From Bisbaumannia sp015645095 (GTDB lineage: Bacteria > Pseudomonadota > Gammaproteobacteria > Pseudomonadales > Halomonadaceae): a DNA stretch of 64,000 nucleotides. Positions 37,059 through 46,086 of this stretch are shown piece after piece. The notes under the pieces were generated by a model that searched no databases, was not told where the DNA came from, and saw only the letters and a program-made list of their open reading frames with translations. The stretch spans positions 310,001-374,000 of the forward strand of contig CP141893.1 in the NCBI GenBank assembly GCA_036871055.1. Reading direction: 5' to 3'. A program made the position numbers and the translations under genes. The first letter of the stretch is position 1. Each line of letters opens with the position of its first letter.

Positions 37059-37994
37059 ATGTCAGTACAGACCGCATCCCGTACCGTTCATGCCCCCCTG
37101 AACCAGCATCAGGACCCCTATCCCACCCGCCTGGCGCGGCCCCTCGACATGCCCTGGCTGAAGCGCCAGGAGCCGGTGGTCAAGGGGCGCCACCTGGCGG
37201 GCCCCCTCGGCGCGGCCGAGCTCGACGAGTTCGAGGAGAAGGGCTTTCTCTTCGAACCGGACTTCCTCGACGCCGAGGAGGTCGAGGCGCTGCGCGCAGA
37301 GCTGAGCGCCCTGCTGGCCCGGGACGACTTCCGTGGCAAGGAGTTCGCCGTGACCGAACCCCATAGCCAGGAGGTCCGCTCGCTGTTCGCGGTGCACTGT
37401 CTCTCCGAGCGGCTCCGGCGCCTGGCGGAGGACCCGCGCCTCACCCGGCGGGTGGCGCAGATCCTCGGCGGCGAGGCCTATGTGCACCAGTCGCGGATCA
37501 ACTACAAGCCGGGCTTCGAGGGCCAGGGCTTCGCCTGGCACTCCGACTTCGAGACCTGGCACGCCGAGGATGGCATGCCGGCCATGCAGGCGGTCAGCGC
37601 CTCCATCGTGCTCACCGAGAACCACGCCTTCAATGGCCCGCTGATGCTGATCCCCGGCTCCCATCGGGTCTTCGTGCCCTGCCTGGGGGAGACGCCGGAG
37701 GCGCATCACAAGCAGTCCCTCAAGCAGCAGCGCTTCGGCGTGCCGGGACGCGAGGCCCTGAGCCGATTGATCGAGCGGGGTGGCATCGAGGCTCCCACCG
37801 GGGCCGCCGGCGGCCTGCTGCTCTTCGACTGCAATGTGCTGCACGGCTCCAATGCCAATATGTCACCGGACCCGCGCAGCAACGTCTTCTTCGTCTATAA
37901 CCGGTGCGATAACGCCTGCGTGGCGCCCTATGCGGCAAAGCGTCGCCGCCCCGAGTTCCTGGCCCACCGCCCGGACGGCCGCTGGCGCCCCTGA
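37059..37994 (+). CDS. ectD: Ectoine hydroxylase
   Basis: A 311-residue Fe(II)/2-oxoglutarate dioxygenase that converts ectoine to 5-hydroxyectoine, a compatible solute. The family signature around WHSDFETWHAEDGMP holds iron ligands His161 and Asp163; His262 in FDCNVLHGSNANMS is the third. NGPLMLIPGSH and RSNVFFVYN complete the active site. ATG 37059 follows TGGAGGTGA at a good distance; GTG 37050 lies within that site and is less likely. ectABC are not in the window, in keeping with a detached ectD. It strongly supports a halophile. Confidence 0.96.
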   Translation: MSVQTASRTVHAPLNQHQDPYPTRLARPLDMPWLKRQEPVVKGRHLAGPLGAAELDEFEEKGFLFEPDFLDAEEVEALRAELSALLARDDFRGKEFAVTEPHSQEVRSLFAVHCLSERLRRLAEDPRLTRRVAQILGGEAYVHQSRINYKPGFEGQGFAWHSDFETWHAEDGMPAMQAVSASIVLTENHAFNGPLMLIPGSHRVFVPCLGETPEAHHKQSLKQQRFGVPGREALSRLIERGGIEAPTGAAGGLLLFDCNVLHGSNANMSPDPRSNVFFVYNRCDNACVAPYAAKRRRPEFLAHRPDGRWRP

Positions 37995-38155
37995 GGGCCA
38001 GGGGGCGTCCGGCATGCACGATTCCCGGGCGTCCCTGCCTGGCTCCTGGGCGCCGGGGGCGCTGGATTCGAGGCCTTTCTGGGGTAGACTGTTAGGCTTA
38101 TCGATAAAGCGGCGCTGCAGACGCCGCCGTTTCTTTGCCAGGAGACTCATCGCCC

Positions 38156-38821
38156 ATGCGCTTCGTTCCACGCTTTACCGATGGCCAGGATTTTCCCAAC
38201 GCGCTCGGCAAGATCGTCTGCGTCGGCCGCAACTATGTGGACCACGCCAAGGAGCTGGACAACCCGGTACCCAGCGAACCGCTGCTGTTCATCAAGCCGT
38301 CCACCAGCGCCGTGGCGCTGGACGAGCCCATCGACGCCCCCTTCTCCCGGGGCGAGGTCCATTTCGAGACCGAGCTGGCGCTGCTGATCGGCGAGACCCT
38401 CACCGATGCCACCGCCTCCGAGGCGGAGCGTGGCGTGGCGGGAATCGGCCTGGCCCTGGACCTCACCCTGCGTGACGTCCAGACGCGCCTCAAGGAGCAG
38501 GGCCACCCCTGGGAGATCGCCAAGGCCTTCGACGGCGCCTGCCCGCTGTCGAATTTCCTGCGCCTGGAGCGGGTGCCCAACTGGAGCGCCCTGGCCTTCA
38601 GCCTGGATATCGACGGCGAGCGTCGCCAGAGCGGCGAGGGCGCCGACATGATCTTCCCGGTGGCCACCCTGCTGGCGGAGATCAGCCGCCACTTCACCCT
38701 GGAGCCGGGGGACGTGGTGATCACCGGCACCCCCGCCGGGGTCGGCGAACTGCCCAAGGGCAGTGAGCTGCACTTTACCCTGACCGGTGGTCTGGAAGTG
38801 GTGACCCGGGTCGTCGACTAG
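38156..38821 (+). CDS. Fumarylacetoacetate hydrolase-family protein
   Basis: A 221-residue single-domain FAH-fold enzyme like YcgM/FAHD1. KIVCVGRNYVDHAKEL opens it. The metal site is Glu-x-Glu in GEVHFETELALLIG with Asp in LALDLTLRDVQ, and VVITGTPAGVGEL closes the fold. Relatives act as acylpyruvases, oxaloacetate decarboxylases or dehydratases, so the substrate is open. AGGAG lies 11 bases before ATG 38156. It ends at a hairpin shared with leftward speA. Confidence 0.85.
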   Translation: MRFVPRFTDGQDFPNALGKIVCVGRNYVDHAKELDNPVPSEPLLFIKPSTSAVALDEPIDAPFSRGEVHFETELALLIGETLTDATASEAERGVAGIGLALDLTLRDVQTRLKEQGHPWEIAKAFDGACPLSNFLRLERVPNWSALAFSLDIDGERRQSGEGADMIFPVATLLAEISRHFTLEPGDVVITGTPAGVGELPKGSELHFTLTGGLEVVTRVVD

Positions 38822-38841
38822 GCCGGCCGTCGCCGCAATAG

Positions 38842-38876
38842 ACAGAGGCCCCGCAGCGCTGCTGCGGGGCCTCTGT
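38842..38876. terminator. Bidirectional terminator between the FAH gene and speA
   Basis: A 16-bp perfect stem (ACAGAGGCCCCGCAGC with GCTGCGGGGCCTCTGT) and a three-base loop, between convergent genes. Confidence 0.8.
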
Positions 38877-38898
38877 CGTTAGCGGTCGGGCGAAGGGC

Positions 38899-40800
38899 CT
38901 ACTCCAGGTAGGTATAGCCCTCGAGGCCCGCCGAGAGATCCTCCAGGAAGGCCTCGCGCTCGCTGGTCTCCAGGCCGCTGGCCGCCAGCTGGCCGGCCAG
39001 GTGGCGGCGCAGCACCTCGGTATCGAAGTTCACGTGGCGCAGCACCTGGGCCACCGTATCGCCGTGGATCGCCTCGGAGAGCACCCAGTCGCCATCGGCG
39101 TCCAGGGCGGCATCCACCGAGTCGGTATCGCCGAAGAGGTTGTGCAGGTCGCCGAGGATTTCCTGGTAGGCCCCCACCAGGAAGAAGCCCATCAGCTTCT
39201 CCTCGTCGTCGGCCCACTCCGGCAGCGGCAGGGTGGTCTCCACCCCCTCGCCGTCCACGTAGTTGTCGATGCGGCCATCGCTGTCGCAGGTGATGTCCTG
39301 GACCACGGCGCGGCGGGTCGGCTCCCGGTCCAGGCCGCTCAGCGGCAGCACCGGGAAGATCTGGCGGATGCCCCAGACATCGGGCACCGACTGGAACAGC
39401 GAGAAGTTGACGAACAGCTTGTCGGCGAGCTTCTCGGCCAGCTCATCGAGGATCTCCCGATGGGCCCGGTTGCGGGTGTTGAGGCGCTCGCGCAGGCGCT
39501 CGCAGGCGGCGAAATAGACCGCCTCGCCCTCGGCCCGGGCCTCGATGCCGGCCAGGCCCATCACGAAGCGGTCCTGCAGCTCGGCGATGGCCTGCACCAG
39601 GTCGTGGTAGGCCTCCACCAGGCCGCGGGGCTCGCGCATCGCCTCCAGGCGATCATGCACCCGGCGCAGCTCGTCCACCTGGGGGTCGCCCTCGACCCGC
39701 GGTGCCGGCGCCCGGGTGGGGGTACGCTCTTCGCCGATCACGTCGGCGATCAGCACCGCGTGGTGGGCGGTCAGGGCGCGTCCCGATTCGCTGATCAGGT
39801 GGGGATGGGGCAGGCCCTGGTCCTCGCAGGCCTGGCGGAAGGCCCAGACCACGTTGCTGGCGTACTCGCGCATGGAGTAGTTGATGGAGAACTCGCTGCG
39901 CGAGCGGGTACCCTCGTAGTCGATGCCCAGGCCGCCGCCCACGTCCACGGTATCCACCGGGGCGCCCAGTTCCCGCAGGCTCTGGTAGAAGCGCGCGCAT
40001 TCGCGCAGGCCGCGCTGGATATCGCGGATATTGGCGATCTGCGAGCCCAGGTGGAAGTGCACCAGCTGCAGGCTGTCCAGGGCGTTGCTCCGTTCCAGGC
40101 GCTCCACCACGCCGAGCACCTGGCTGGCGGTGAGGCCGAACTTGGACTTCTCGCCACCGGTGTCCTGCCACTTGCCACGCCCCACCGAGGCGAGGCGGGC
40201 GCGCAGGCCGATGCGCGGCTTGACCTTCAGGCGCTCGGCCTCCTCGAGGATGATGTCCAGCTCGGAGAACTTCTCCACCACCAGATAGACCCGATGGCCG
40301 AGTTTCTCGCCCATCAGTGCCAGGCGCACGTACTCGCGGTCCTTGTAACCGTTGCAGACGATCAGCGAGGAGCCGTCCCCGGAGAGCGCCAGTACCGCCA
40401 GCAGCTCCGGCTTGCTGCCCGCCTCCAGGCCGACCCGGCCGTGGCCGCGCTCCTGGGTGGCGAGGATCTCTTCCACCACCCGGCGCTGCTGGTTGACCTT
40501 GATCGGATAGACGGCGGTATAGCCGCCATCGTACTGCTCCTCGCGCATGGCGTGGTCGAAGGCGGCGCAGAGCTGCTCGACCCGGTCATGCAGGATGTCG
40601 GTGAAGCGCACCAGCACCGGCAGGCGCAGGCCCGCCTCGCGCAGCTGGCTCACCAGGCCGCGCAGCGGCAGGGCCGGGCCCTCGATCTCGCTGCCCAGGG
40701 GGCGGACCAGGGCCTGGCCGGCATCGTCCACATCGAAATAGCCGCTGCCCCACTGGTCGATATTGTAGGTGCGGCGCGCCTTGGCGGCGGGTGAGGTCAT
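38899..40800 (-). CDS. speA: Biosynthetic arginine decarboxylase
   Basis: A 633-residue PLP enzyme of the alanine-racemase-fold type, decarboxylating arginine to agmatine for polyamine synthesis. Lys101 in YPIKVNQQRRVVEEI binds PLP. VGLEAGSKPELLAVLAL, DVGGGLGIDYEGT and the C-terminal CDSDGRIDNYV region are typical. Length matches E. coli SpeA. ATG 40800 overlaps the thrB stop by four bases, so both are one leftward transcript. Confidence 0.96.
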   Translation of the reverse strand: MTSPAAKARRTYNIDQWGSGYFDVDDAGQALVRPLGSEIEGPALPLRGLVSQLREAGLRLPVLVRFTDILHDRVEQLCAAFDHAMREEQYDGGYTAVYPIKVNQQRRVVEEILATQERGHGRVGLEAGSKPELLAVLALSGDGSSLIVCNGYKDREYVRLALMGEKLGHRVYLVVEKFSELDIILEEAERLKVKPRIGLRARLASVGRGKWQDTGGEKSKFGLTASQVLGVVERLERSNALDSLQLVHFHLGSQIANIRDIQRGLRECARFYQSLRELGAPVDTVDVGGGLGIDYEGTRSRSEFSINYSMREYASNVVWAFRQACEDQGLPHPHLISESGRALTAHHAVLIADVIGEERTPTRAPAPRVEGDPQVDELRRVHDRLEAMREPRGLVEAYHDLVQAIAELQDRFVMGLAGIEARAEGEAVYFAACERLRERLNTRNRAHREILDELAEKLADKLFVNFSLFQSVPDVWGIRQIFPVLPLSGLDREPTRRAVVQDITCDSDGRIDNYVDGEGVETTLPLPEWADDEEKLMGFFLVGAYQEILGDLHNLFGDTDSVDAALDADGDWVLSEAIHGDTVAQVLRHVNFDTEVLRRHLAGQLAASGLETSEREAFLEDLSAGLEGYTYLE

Positions 40801-41759
40801 GGCTGGCTCCGTTCGGGGAGTGGCAGGGCGCCATGCTGGATGCGCTCCAGCAGGATGGTACGAAACTGCTGCGGGTCGTGGGGCGTCAGGTCGTGGGCCG
40901 GCGGGTCCACATAGACCACCAGCAGCCGCGACAGCCAGTAGCGCAGGGCGGTGAGGCGCAGCATCATCGGCCACACCTTGTGCTCCTCGTCGCTGAGCGG
41001 GCGGCGGGCCTGGTAGGCGCCGAGCAGCGCCGCGTAGCGGTCCGCGTCCAGGCGACCCTGGGCGTCGCAGGCCCAGTCGTTGATGACGATGGCCAGGTCG
41101 AAGAGCAGGTCGCCGGTGCAGCCGTTGTAGAAATCGATCAGCCCACCCAGCCGGTCCCCCTCGAAGAGGGTGTTGTCGCGGAAGAGGTCGCCGTGCAGGG
41201 CCCCCTGGGGCAGGTTCGAGGCGTCGCCGAAGACCCCCTGGTAGGTCTCCACCTCGTCCTTCATCAGCGCCTGGTCCTCCGGCGACAGGTAGACCAGCAC
41301 CCGATGGTGCATGGCGACCAGCCAGTTCAGGTCACGGGGATTGGGTCGATGCCCCGGGAAGTGGCGGGAGACCGCATGCATATGACCCAGGGCATCGCCC
41401 AGGGCCCGGCACTGGGCCAGGTTGGGGGCCTTGGGGTGCTTGCCGGGCAGGCGCGGGAAGAGCAGCGCCGGCTTGCCGGCCAGGCTCTGCAGGGCGGTGC
41501 CGTCGCGATCGTGCAAGGGCCCCGGGACCGGCAGGCGGTGCTCGTCCAGGTAGTCGAGGAGCTCGACGAAGAAGGGCAACTCCTCGTGCTCGCCCTGCTC
41601 GAAGAGGGTCAGCACCAGCTCACGGCGATCCGTGGTGACGAAGTAGGTGGTGTTCTCGGTGCCGCCGGCCACGCCCTCGAGTCGGGTCAGGGTGCCGGCA
41701 TCGAAGCGTTCCAGAAAGTCTGCGACCTGAGTCTCGCTCAGCGGGGTGAATACGGCCAT
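40797..41759 (-). CDS. thrB: Homoserine kinase, aminoglycoside-phosphotransferase type
   Basis: A 320-residue protein closely following Pseudomonas ThrB: MAVFTPLSETQVADFLERF, then GGTENTTYFV, LTLFEQGEHEELPFFVELLDYL and ALLFPRLPGKH. The kinase loop is ALHGDLFRDNTLF with LGGLIDFYNG as the metal site. It phosphorylates homoserine for threonine synthesis. It is not of the GHMP type found in enterics. It overlaps speA by four bases. Confidence 0.92.
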   Translation of the reverse strand: MAVFTPLSETQVADFLERFDAGTLTRLEGVAGGTENTTYFVTTDRRELVLTLFEQGEHEELPFFVELLDYLDEHRLPVPGPLHDRDGTALQSLAGKPALLFPRLPGKHPKAPNLAQCRALGDALGHMHAVSRHFPGHRPNPRDLNWLVAMHHRVLVYLSPEDQALMKDEVETYQGVFGDASNLPQGALHGDLFRDNTLFEGDRLGGLIDFYNGCTGDLLFDLAIVINDWACDAQGRLDADRYAALLGAYQARRPLSDEEHKVWPMMLRLTALRYWLSRLLVVYVDPPAHDLTPHDPQQFRTILLERIQHGALPLPERSQP

Positions 41760-41824
41760 GAGTCTCTCGCCCGGATTATCAGGCCGCCTATTGTACTCGC
41801 TTGCCCGGGTGATGCATCCCTGCT

Positions 41825-42076
41825 GATAGGGCTCTCGAGGCTATCTCAGCCAGTACACTTTCCTGCTCTGAGGCCCGGGGCTACCCTGAGGGCAGGCCGT
41901 CGCGGGGCGCTGTAAACCCCTCCCTGGGCGCTACTTTTGCCCTGCGGCGCTCTCGCATCCTGCTCCGCTTGCAGGACCGGGGCTGGCCATCCCTGGCCAA
42001 CCCGTTCGGAGCATGCTCCTCACCCCTGGCAAAAAACCCCCGCTCCATCCTGCCCCCAGCGCCCCTTAGCTATTCC
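41825..42076. repeat. Dispersed intergenic repeat, copy B
   Basis: This 250-bp stretch fills most of the 342-bp gap between thrB and the DUF2782 gene. It is the reverse complement of copy A (24665-24830) over several blocks, with about 75 extra bases (roughly 41948-42025) that copy A lacks. Read on the minus strand it has a GGTTTTTTGCCA-like run and a near-palindromic GGAGCATGCTCC. No gene was found in it. Confidence 0.85.
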
Positions 42077-42101
42077 AACGGCGGTCGCTCGGGTACCGCC
42101 C

Positions 42102-42380
42102 TTAACGCTCCTGCACCCAGGCGGGAATCTGCGAGCCGTTGCCGGCCTGGCGCTGGAAATTGCCGTCGCCGTTGCGATCCACCAGGAAGTAGTGCTCGCC
42201 CTGGGCGGGGCGTACCTCGATGGCATAGAGCCGGCCGTTGAGGCGGTATTCGCGCACCGTGCGCTGGGCCTCCTGGCGCTCGGTGATCTGCGGTGTCTGG
42301 GCCGTGACGCTACCCGAGGCGAGAAACGTGGCGAGCAGGGCGGCAAGTCCCAGGGCGAGGAGCGGGCGAGGCGATGGCAT
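42102..42380 (-). CDS. DUF2782 family exported protein
   Basis: A 92-residue protein with a signal peptide (cleavage likely after VTA, near residue 27) and a short mature domain, VREYRLNGRLYAIEVRP then YFLVDRNGDGNFQ. This is the DUF2782 family, commonly found beside polA in Pseudomonas-like genomes. It is divergent from polA here, with 153 bases between starts. Function unknown; the small beta domain suggests a periplasmic or envelope role. Confidence 0.82.
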   Translation of the reverse strand: MPSPRPLLALGLAALLATFLASGSVTAQTPQITERQEAQRTVREYRLNGRLYAIEVRPAQGEHYFLVDRNGDGNFQRQAGNGSQIPAWVQER

Positions 42381-42533
42381 GGCGACCTCCGAGGTTAAGA
42401 AACGCCGTTCGTAGTATAGGACCCCGGCCTGGCCAGGGGAATTCCCCACGCGACGGCGTCCCGGCCTGACGGAACCGTCGCCGCTGCGTATCATGGGGCC
42501 ACGATATTGCCGCCGCAACTGGATACTCCGCTC

Positions 42534-45296
42534 ATGGCCAAGCCCCCCATCGTTCTCGTCGACGGTTCCTCCTACCTCTACCGCGCCTTCCATGCCCTGC
42601 CGCCCCTGACCACCTCCAGGGGCCAGCCCAGTGGCGCGGTCAAGGGCGTGCTCAACATGCTCAAGAGCCTGATCAAGGAGTACCCGGACAGCCCCATGGC
42701 GGTGGTCTTCGATGCCAAGGGCAAGACCTTTCGCGACGACCTCTACGCCGAGTACAAGGCCCAGCGCCCGCCCATGCCCGACGACCTGCGTGCCCAGGTG
42801 GCGCCGCTCCACGACTGCATTCGCGCCCTGGGGTTGCCGCTGCTGTGCATCGAGGGGGTCGAGGCGGACGACGTCATCGGTACCCTGGCCCGTCACGCCA
42901 CCGAGGCCGGCCGCGACGCGGTGATCTCCACCGGCGACAAGGACATGGCCCAGCTGGTCAATGCGCATATCACCCTGGTCAATACCATGAAGGGGGAGAC
43001 CCTCGACGAGGCCGGGGTGGAGGCGAAGTTCGGCCTGCCTCCCTCGCTGATCATCGACTTCCTGGCCCTGATGGGCGACAAGGTGGATAACATTCCCGGG
43101 GTGCCCGGAGTCGGCGAGAAGACCGCCCTCGGCCTGCTGCAGGGCATGGGCGGCGGCCTGGAGGCGATCTACGCCGATCTCGAGCGGGTCGCCACCCTGG
43201 GCTTCCGCGGCGCCAAGACCCTGCCCAAGAAGCTCGAGGCGAATCGCGATCAGGCCTTCCTCTCCTACCAGCTGGCCACCATCAAGACCGACTGCGAGCT
43301 GCCGGTGGGCCTCGACGACCTGGATATCGCCCACCCGGATCGGGAGCGCCTGGTGGCGCTCTACCGGGAGCTGGAGTTCAAGACCTGGCTGGCGGAGCTG
43401 CTCGAGGGCAGGGACGCGGGCGTCGATGACGTGGCCACGGGCAGCTCGGCCCCGGAAGCGGGCGAGGCCGCTCCGACGAGCCCCGAGCGCCGGGACAGCG
43501 TGATTCTCGAGCAGGCCGATTTCGACGCCTGGCTGGCACGCCTCGAGGCCGCCGAGGCCTTCTGCTTCGATCTGGAGACCACCAGCCTCGACTATATGCA
43601 GGCGGAGATCGTCGGGGTGGGGCTGGCGCTGGAAGCCGGAGAGGCGGCCTATATCCCGCTGGCCCACGACTACCTGGACGCCCCGGCCCAGCTCGACCGC
43701 CAGGCGGTGCTGGCCGCCCTCAAGCCGCTCTGGGAGGACCCCGCCAAGGGCAAGATCGGCCAGAACCTCAAGTACGACATCTCGGTGCTGGCCAACTACG
43801 CGATCCGCGTGGTGGGTCCCCTGACCGACACCATGCTGGAGTCCTATGTGCTGGACTCCACCGCCACCCGCCACGACATGGACTCCCTGGCCCTGAAGTA
43901 CCTGGGCGAGAAGACCACCTCCTTCGAGGAGATCGCCGGCAAGGGCGCCAAGCAGCTCACCTTCAACCAGATCGCCCTGGAGCAGGCGGCGCCCTACGCC
44001 TGCGAGGACGTGGACATCACCCTGCGCCTGCACCAGACCCTGCGCCCGCGTCTGGAGGCGGAGGGGCGCCTGGCCGAGGTGCTCGATACGCTGGAGCGCC
44101 CCCTGATCCCGGTGCTGTCGCGCATGGAGCGCCATGGCGTGGCCCTGGACGCCCAGCGCCTGCACGAGCAGAGCCGGGAACTGGCCACGCGCATCCAGGC
44201 CCTGGAAGCCGAGGCTTACGAGCTCGCCGGCCGCGAGTTCAACCTGAGCTCCCCCAAGCAGCTGGGGCAGATCCTCTTCGAGGAGCAGAAGATCCCGGTG
44301 CTCAAGAAGACCCCCAAGGGGGCCCCCTCCACCGCCGAGGCGGTGCTCGAGGAGCTGGCGCTGGACTACCCGCTGCCCAAGGTGATCATGCAGCACCGCG
44401 GCCTGGCCAAGCTGCGCTCCACCTACACCGATAAGCTGCCGCGGCTGGTCAACCCGGCCACCGGGCGGCTGCATACCAGCTACCACCAGGCGGTCACCGC
44501 CACCGGGCGGCTTTCCTCCAGTGACCCCAACCTGCAGAACATCCCCATCCGCACGGAAGAGGGGCGCAAGATCCGCCAGGCCTTCGTGGCGCGCCCCGGC
44601 TACCGCATCGTCGCCGCCGACTATTCGCAGATCGAGCTGCGCATCATGGCGCACCTCTCCGAGGATGCGGGGTTGTTGAAGGCCTTCGCCGAGGGGCAGG
44701 ACATCCACGCCGCCACCGCCGCCGAGGTGTTCGGGGTGCCCCTGGACAAGGTCACCCCGGACCAGCGGCGCAGCGCCAAGGCGATCAACTTCGGGCTGAT
44801 CTACGGCATGAGCGCCTGGGGCCTGTCGCGCCAGCTGCACCTGGAGCGCAACCAGGCGCAGACCTATATCGAGCGCTACTTCGACCGCTACCCCGGGGTG
44901 GCCCGCTATATGGAGCGCATCCGTGCCCAGGCCGCCGAGGAGGGCTACGTCGAGACCGTCTTCGGCCGGCGCCTCTACCTGCCGGAGATCCATGCCCAGA
45001 ACCGGGCCCGTCGCCAGGGCGCCGAGCGCACCGCCATCAATGCCCCCATGCAGGGTACCGCCGCGGATATCATCAAGCGCGCCATGATCGACGTGGACGC
45101 CTGGCTGCGGCAGGCCGAGGACGTCGACGCCTGGATGGTGATGCAGGTCCACGACGAACTGGTCTTCGAGGTGGCCGAGGCCCAGGTGGAGGACTTCATC
45201 GCGGCGGTGAAGGCGCGCATGACCGAGGCCGCCGAGCTGCGCGTGCCGCTGATCGTCGAGGCCGAGAGCGGCGCCAACTGGGACGAGGCCCACTAG
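42534..45296 (+). CDS. polA: DNA polymerase I
   Basis: A 920-residue polymerase for Okazaki-fragment processing and repair. It has a 5'-3' exonuclease/FEN domain (about 1-290; LVDGSSYLYRAFHA, VEADDVIGTLA, STGDKDMAQLV), a 3'-5' exonuclease domain with its Asp-x-Glu intact in FCFDLETTSLDYM, and an A-family polymerase domain with motif A (VAADYSQIELRIMAHLS), motif B (RRSAKAINFGLIYGMS) and motif C (QVHDELVFEV). Proofreading residues are therefore retained. ATG 42534 starts MAKPPIVLVDGSS. Confidence 0.97.
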   Translation: MAKPPIVLVDGSSYLYRAFHALPPLTTSRGQPSGAVKGVLNMLKSLIKEYPDSPMAVVFDAKGKTFRDDLYAEYKAQRPPMPDDLRAQVAPLHDCIRALGLPLLCIEGVEADDVIGTLARHATEAGRDAVISTGDKDMAQLVNAHITLVNTMKGETLDEAGVEAKFGLPPSLIIDFLALMGDKVDNIPGVPGVGEKTALGLLQGMGGGLEAIYADLERVATLGFRGAKTLPKKLEANRDQAFLSYQLATIKTDCELPVGLDDLDIAHPDRERLVALYRELEFKTWLAELLEGRDAGVDDVATGSSAPEAGEAAPTSPERRDSVILEQADFDAWLARLEAAEAFCFDLETTSLDYMQAEIVGVGLALEAGEAAYIPLAHDYLDAPAQLDRQAVLAALKPLWEDPAKGKIGQNLKYDISVLANYAIRVVGPLTDTMLESYVLDSTATRHDMDSLALKYLGEKTTSFEEIAGKGAKQLTFNQIALEQAAPYACEDVDITLRLHQTLRPRLEAEGRLAEVLDTLERPLIPVLSRMERHGVALDAQRLHEQSRELATRIQALEAEAYELAGREFNLSSPKQLGQILFEEQKIPVLKKTPKGAPSTAEAVLEELALDYPLPKVIMQHRGLAKLRSTYTDKLPRLVNPATGRLHTSYHQAVTATGRLSSSDPNLQNIPIRTEEGRKIRQAFVARPGYRIVAADYSQIELRIMAHLSEDAGLLKAFAEGQDIHAATAAEVFGVPLDKVTPDQRRSAKAINFGLIYGMSAWGLSRQLHLERNQAQTYIERYFDRYPGVARYMERIRAQAAEEGYVETVFGRRLYLPEIHAQNRARRQGAERTAINAPMQGTAADIIKRAMIDVDAWLRQAEDVDAWMVMQVHDELVFEVAEAQVEDFIAAVKARMTEAAELRVPLIVEAESGANWDEAH

Positions 45297-45297
45297 G

Positions 45298-46002
45298 ATG
45301 AGCCTGACCGGGGGGAGGCCGACGGAAGGGAGCTCCGCCCTGGCGATCGTGATCCCGGTGCTCGACGAGGCCGAGGCCCTGCCGGGGCTGCTGGCCGCCC
45401 TGGTCGAGTATCGCCACGCCGGCGACGAGGTCCTGGTGGTGGATGGCGGTAGCCGGGACGCGAGTCCGGCCCTGGCACGGGCCGGCGGGGCGACCCTGAT
45501 CGTGTCGCCCCGGGGCCGTGCCGTTCAGATGAACGCCGGCGCCGCGGCGGCCACGGCGCCCCGGTTGCTCTTCCTGCATGCCGATACCCGCCTCCCCGAG
45601 GGTGGCCGCGCCGCCCTGCTGGCGGCCCTGGATAAGCGGGAGTGGGGGCGCTTCGATGTGCGGATCGAGGGTCGGCATCCGTTGCTGCGCTGGGTGGCCT
45701 GGCTGATGAACCGGCGCTCCCGGCTGACCGGCATCGCCACCGGCGACCAGGCGATCTTCGTCACCCGGGCGGCTTTCGACGCCGTGGGGGGCTTCCCGGA
45801 TCAGCCGCTGATGGAGGATATCGAGCTCTCCCGGCGCCTCAGGCGTCGCGGCCGACCGCGCTGCCTGCGCCTGACGGTCACCACCTCCGGGCGGCGCTGG
45901 GAGCGGCGCGGGGTCTGGCGCACCATCCTGCTGATGTGGCGGCTGCGCCTGGCCTACTGGCTGGGCGCCAGCCCCGAGGCCCTGGCGCGGCGCTATCGTT
46001 GA
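45298..46002 (+). CDS. TIGR04283-type family 2 glycosyltransferase
   Basis: A 234-residue GT-A enzyme. AIVIPVLDEAEALPGLLAAL opens it, LVVDGGSRDAS is the nucleotide-sugar part, LLFLHADTRLPEG carries the DxD-like site, and GDQAIFVTRAAFDAVGGFPD with LMEDIELSRRLRRRG completes it. This matches the TIGR04283 subgroup, sometimes called arsenosugar-biosynthesis glycosyltransferase, although no ars genes are nearby. It has no membrane helices. It starts one base after the polA stop and is probably co-transcribed. Confidence 0.82.
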   Translation: MSLTGGRPTEGSSALAIVIPVLDEAEALPGLLAALVEYRHAGDEVLVVDGGSRDASPALARAGGATLIVSPRGRAVQMNAGAAAATAPRLLFLHADTRLPEGGRAALLAALDKREWGRFDVRIEGRHPLLRWVAWLMNRRSRLTGIATGDQAIFVTRAAFDAVGGFPDQPLMEDIELSRRLRRRGRPRCLRLTVTTSGRRWERRGVWRTILLMWRLRLAYWLGASPEALARRYR

Positions 46003-46086
46003 GGGCACCGACCCAGGATCGCCCCGTAACTGCGATAGCCCTGAACGTCTGTCCCGAGGCGCCGAGTCGGTTGCATCGGCGCCAGG

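Noticed and set aside
42381..45293. Very long open frame on the minus strand opposite polA (over 1000 codons continuous with DUF2782)
   Set aside because: Its translation is rich in H, Q, G, L and A with no motif, and it mirrors the GC-biased third positions of polA. Only the last 92 codons (DUF2782) are real.
46003..46086. Short match (GCGATAGCCCTGA) to the end of dispersed repeat copy A
   Set aside because: Thirteen bases only, with unrelated flanks; not enough to call a third copy.
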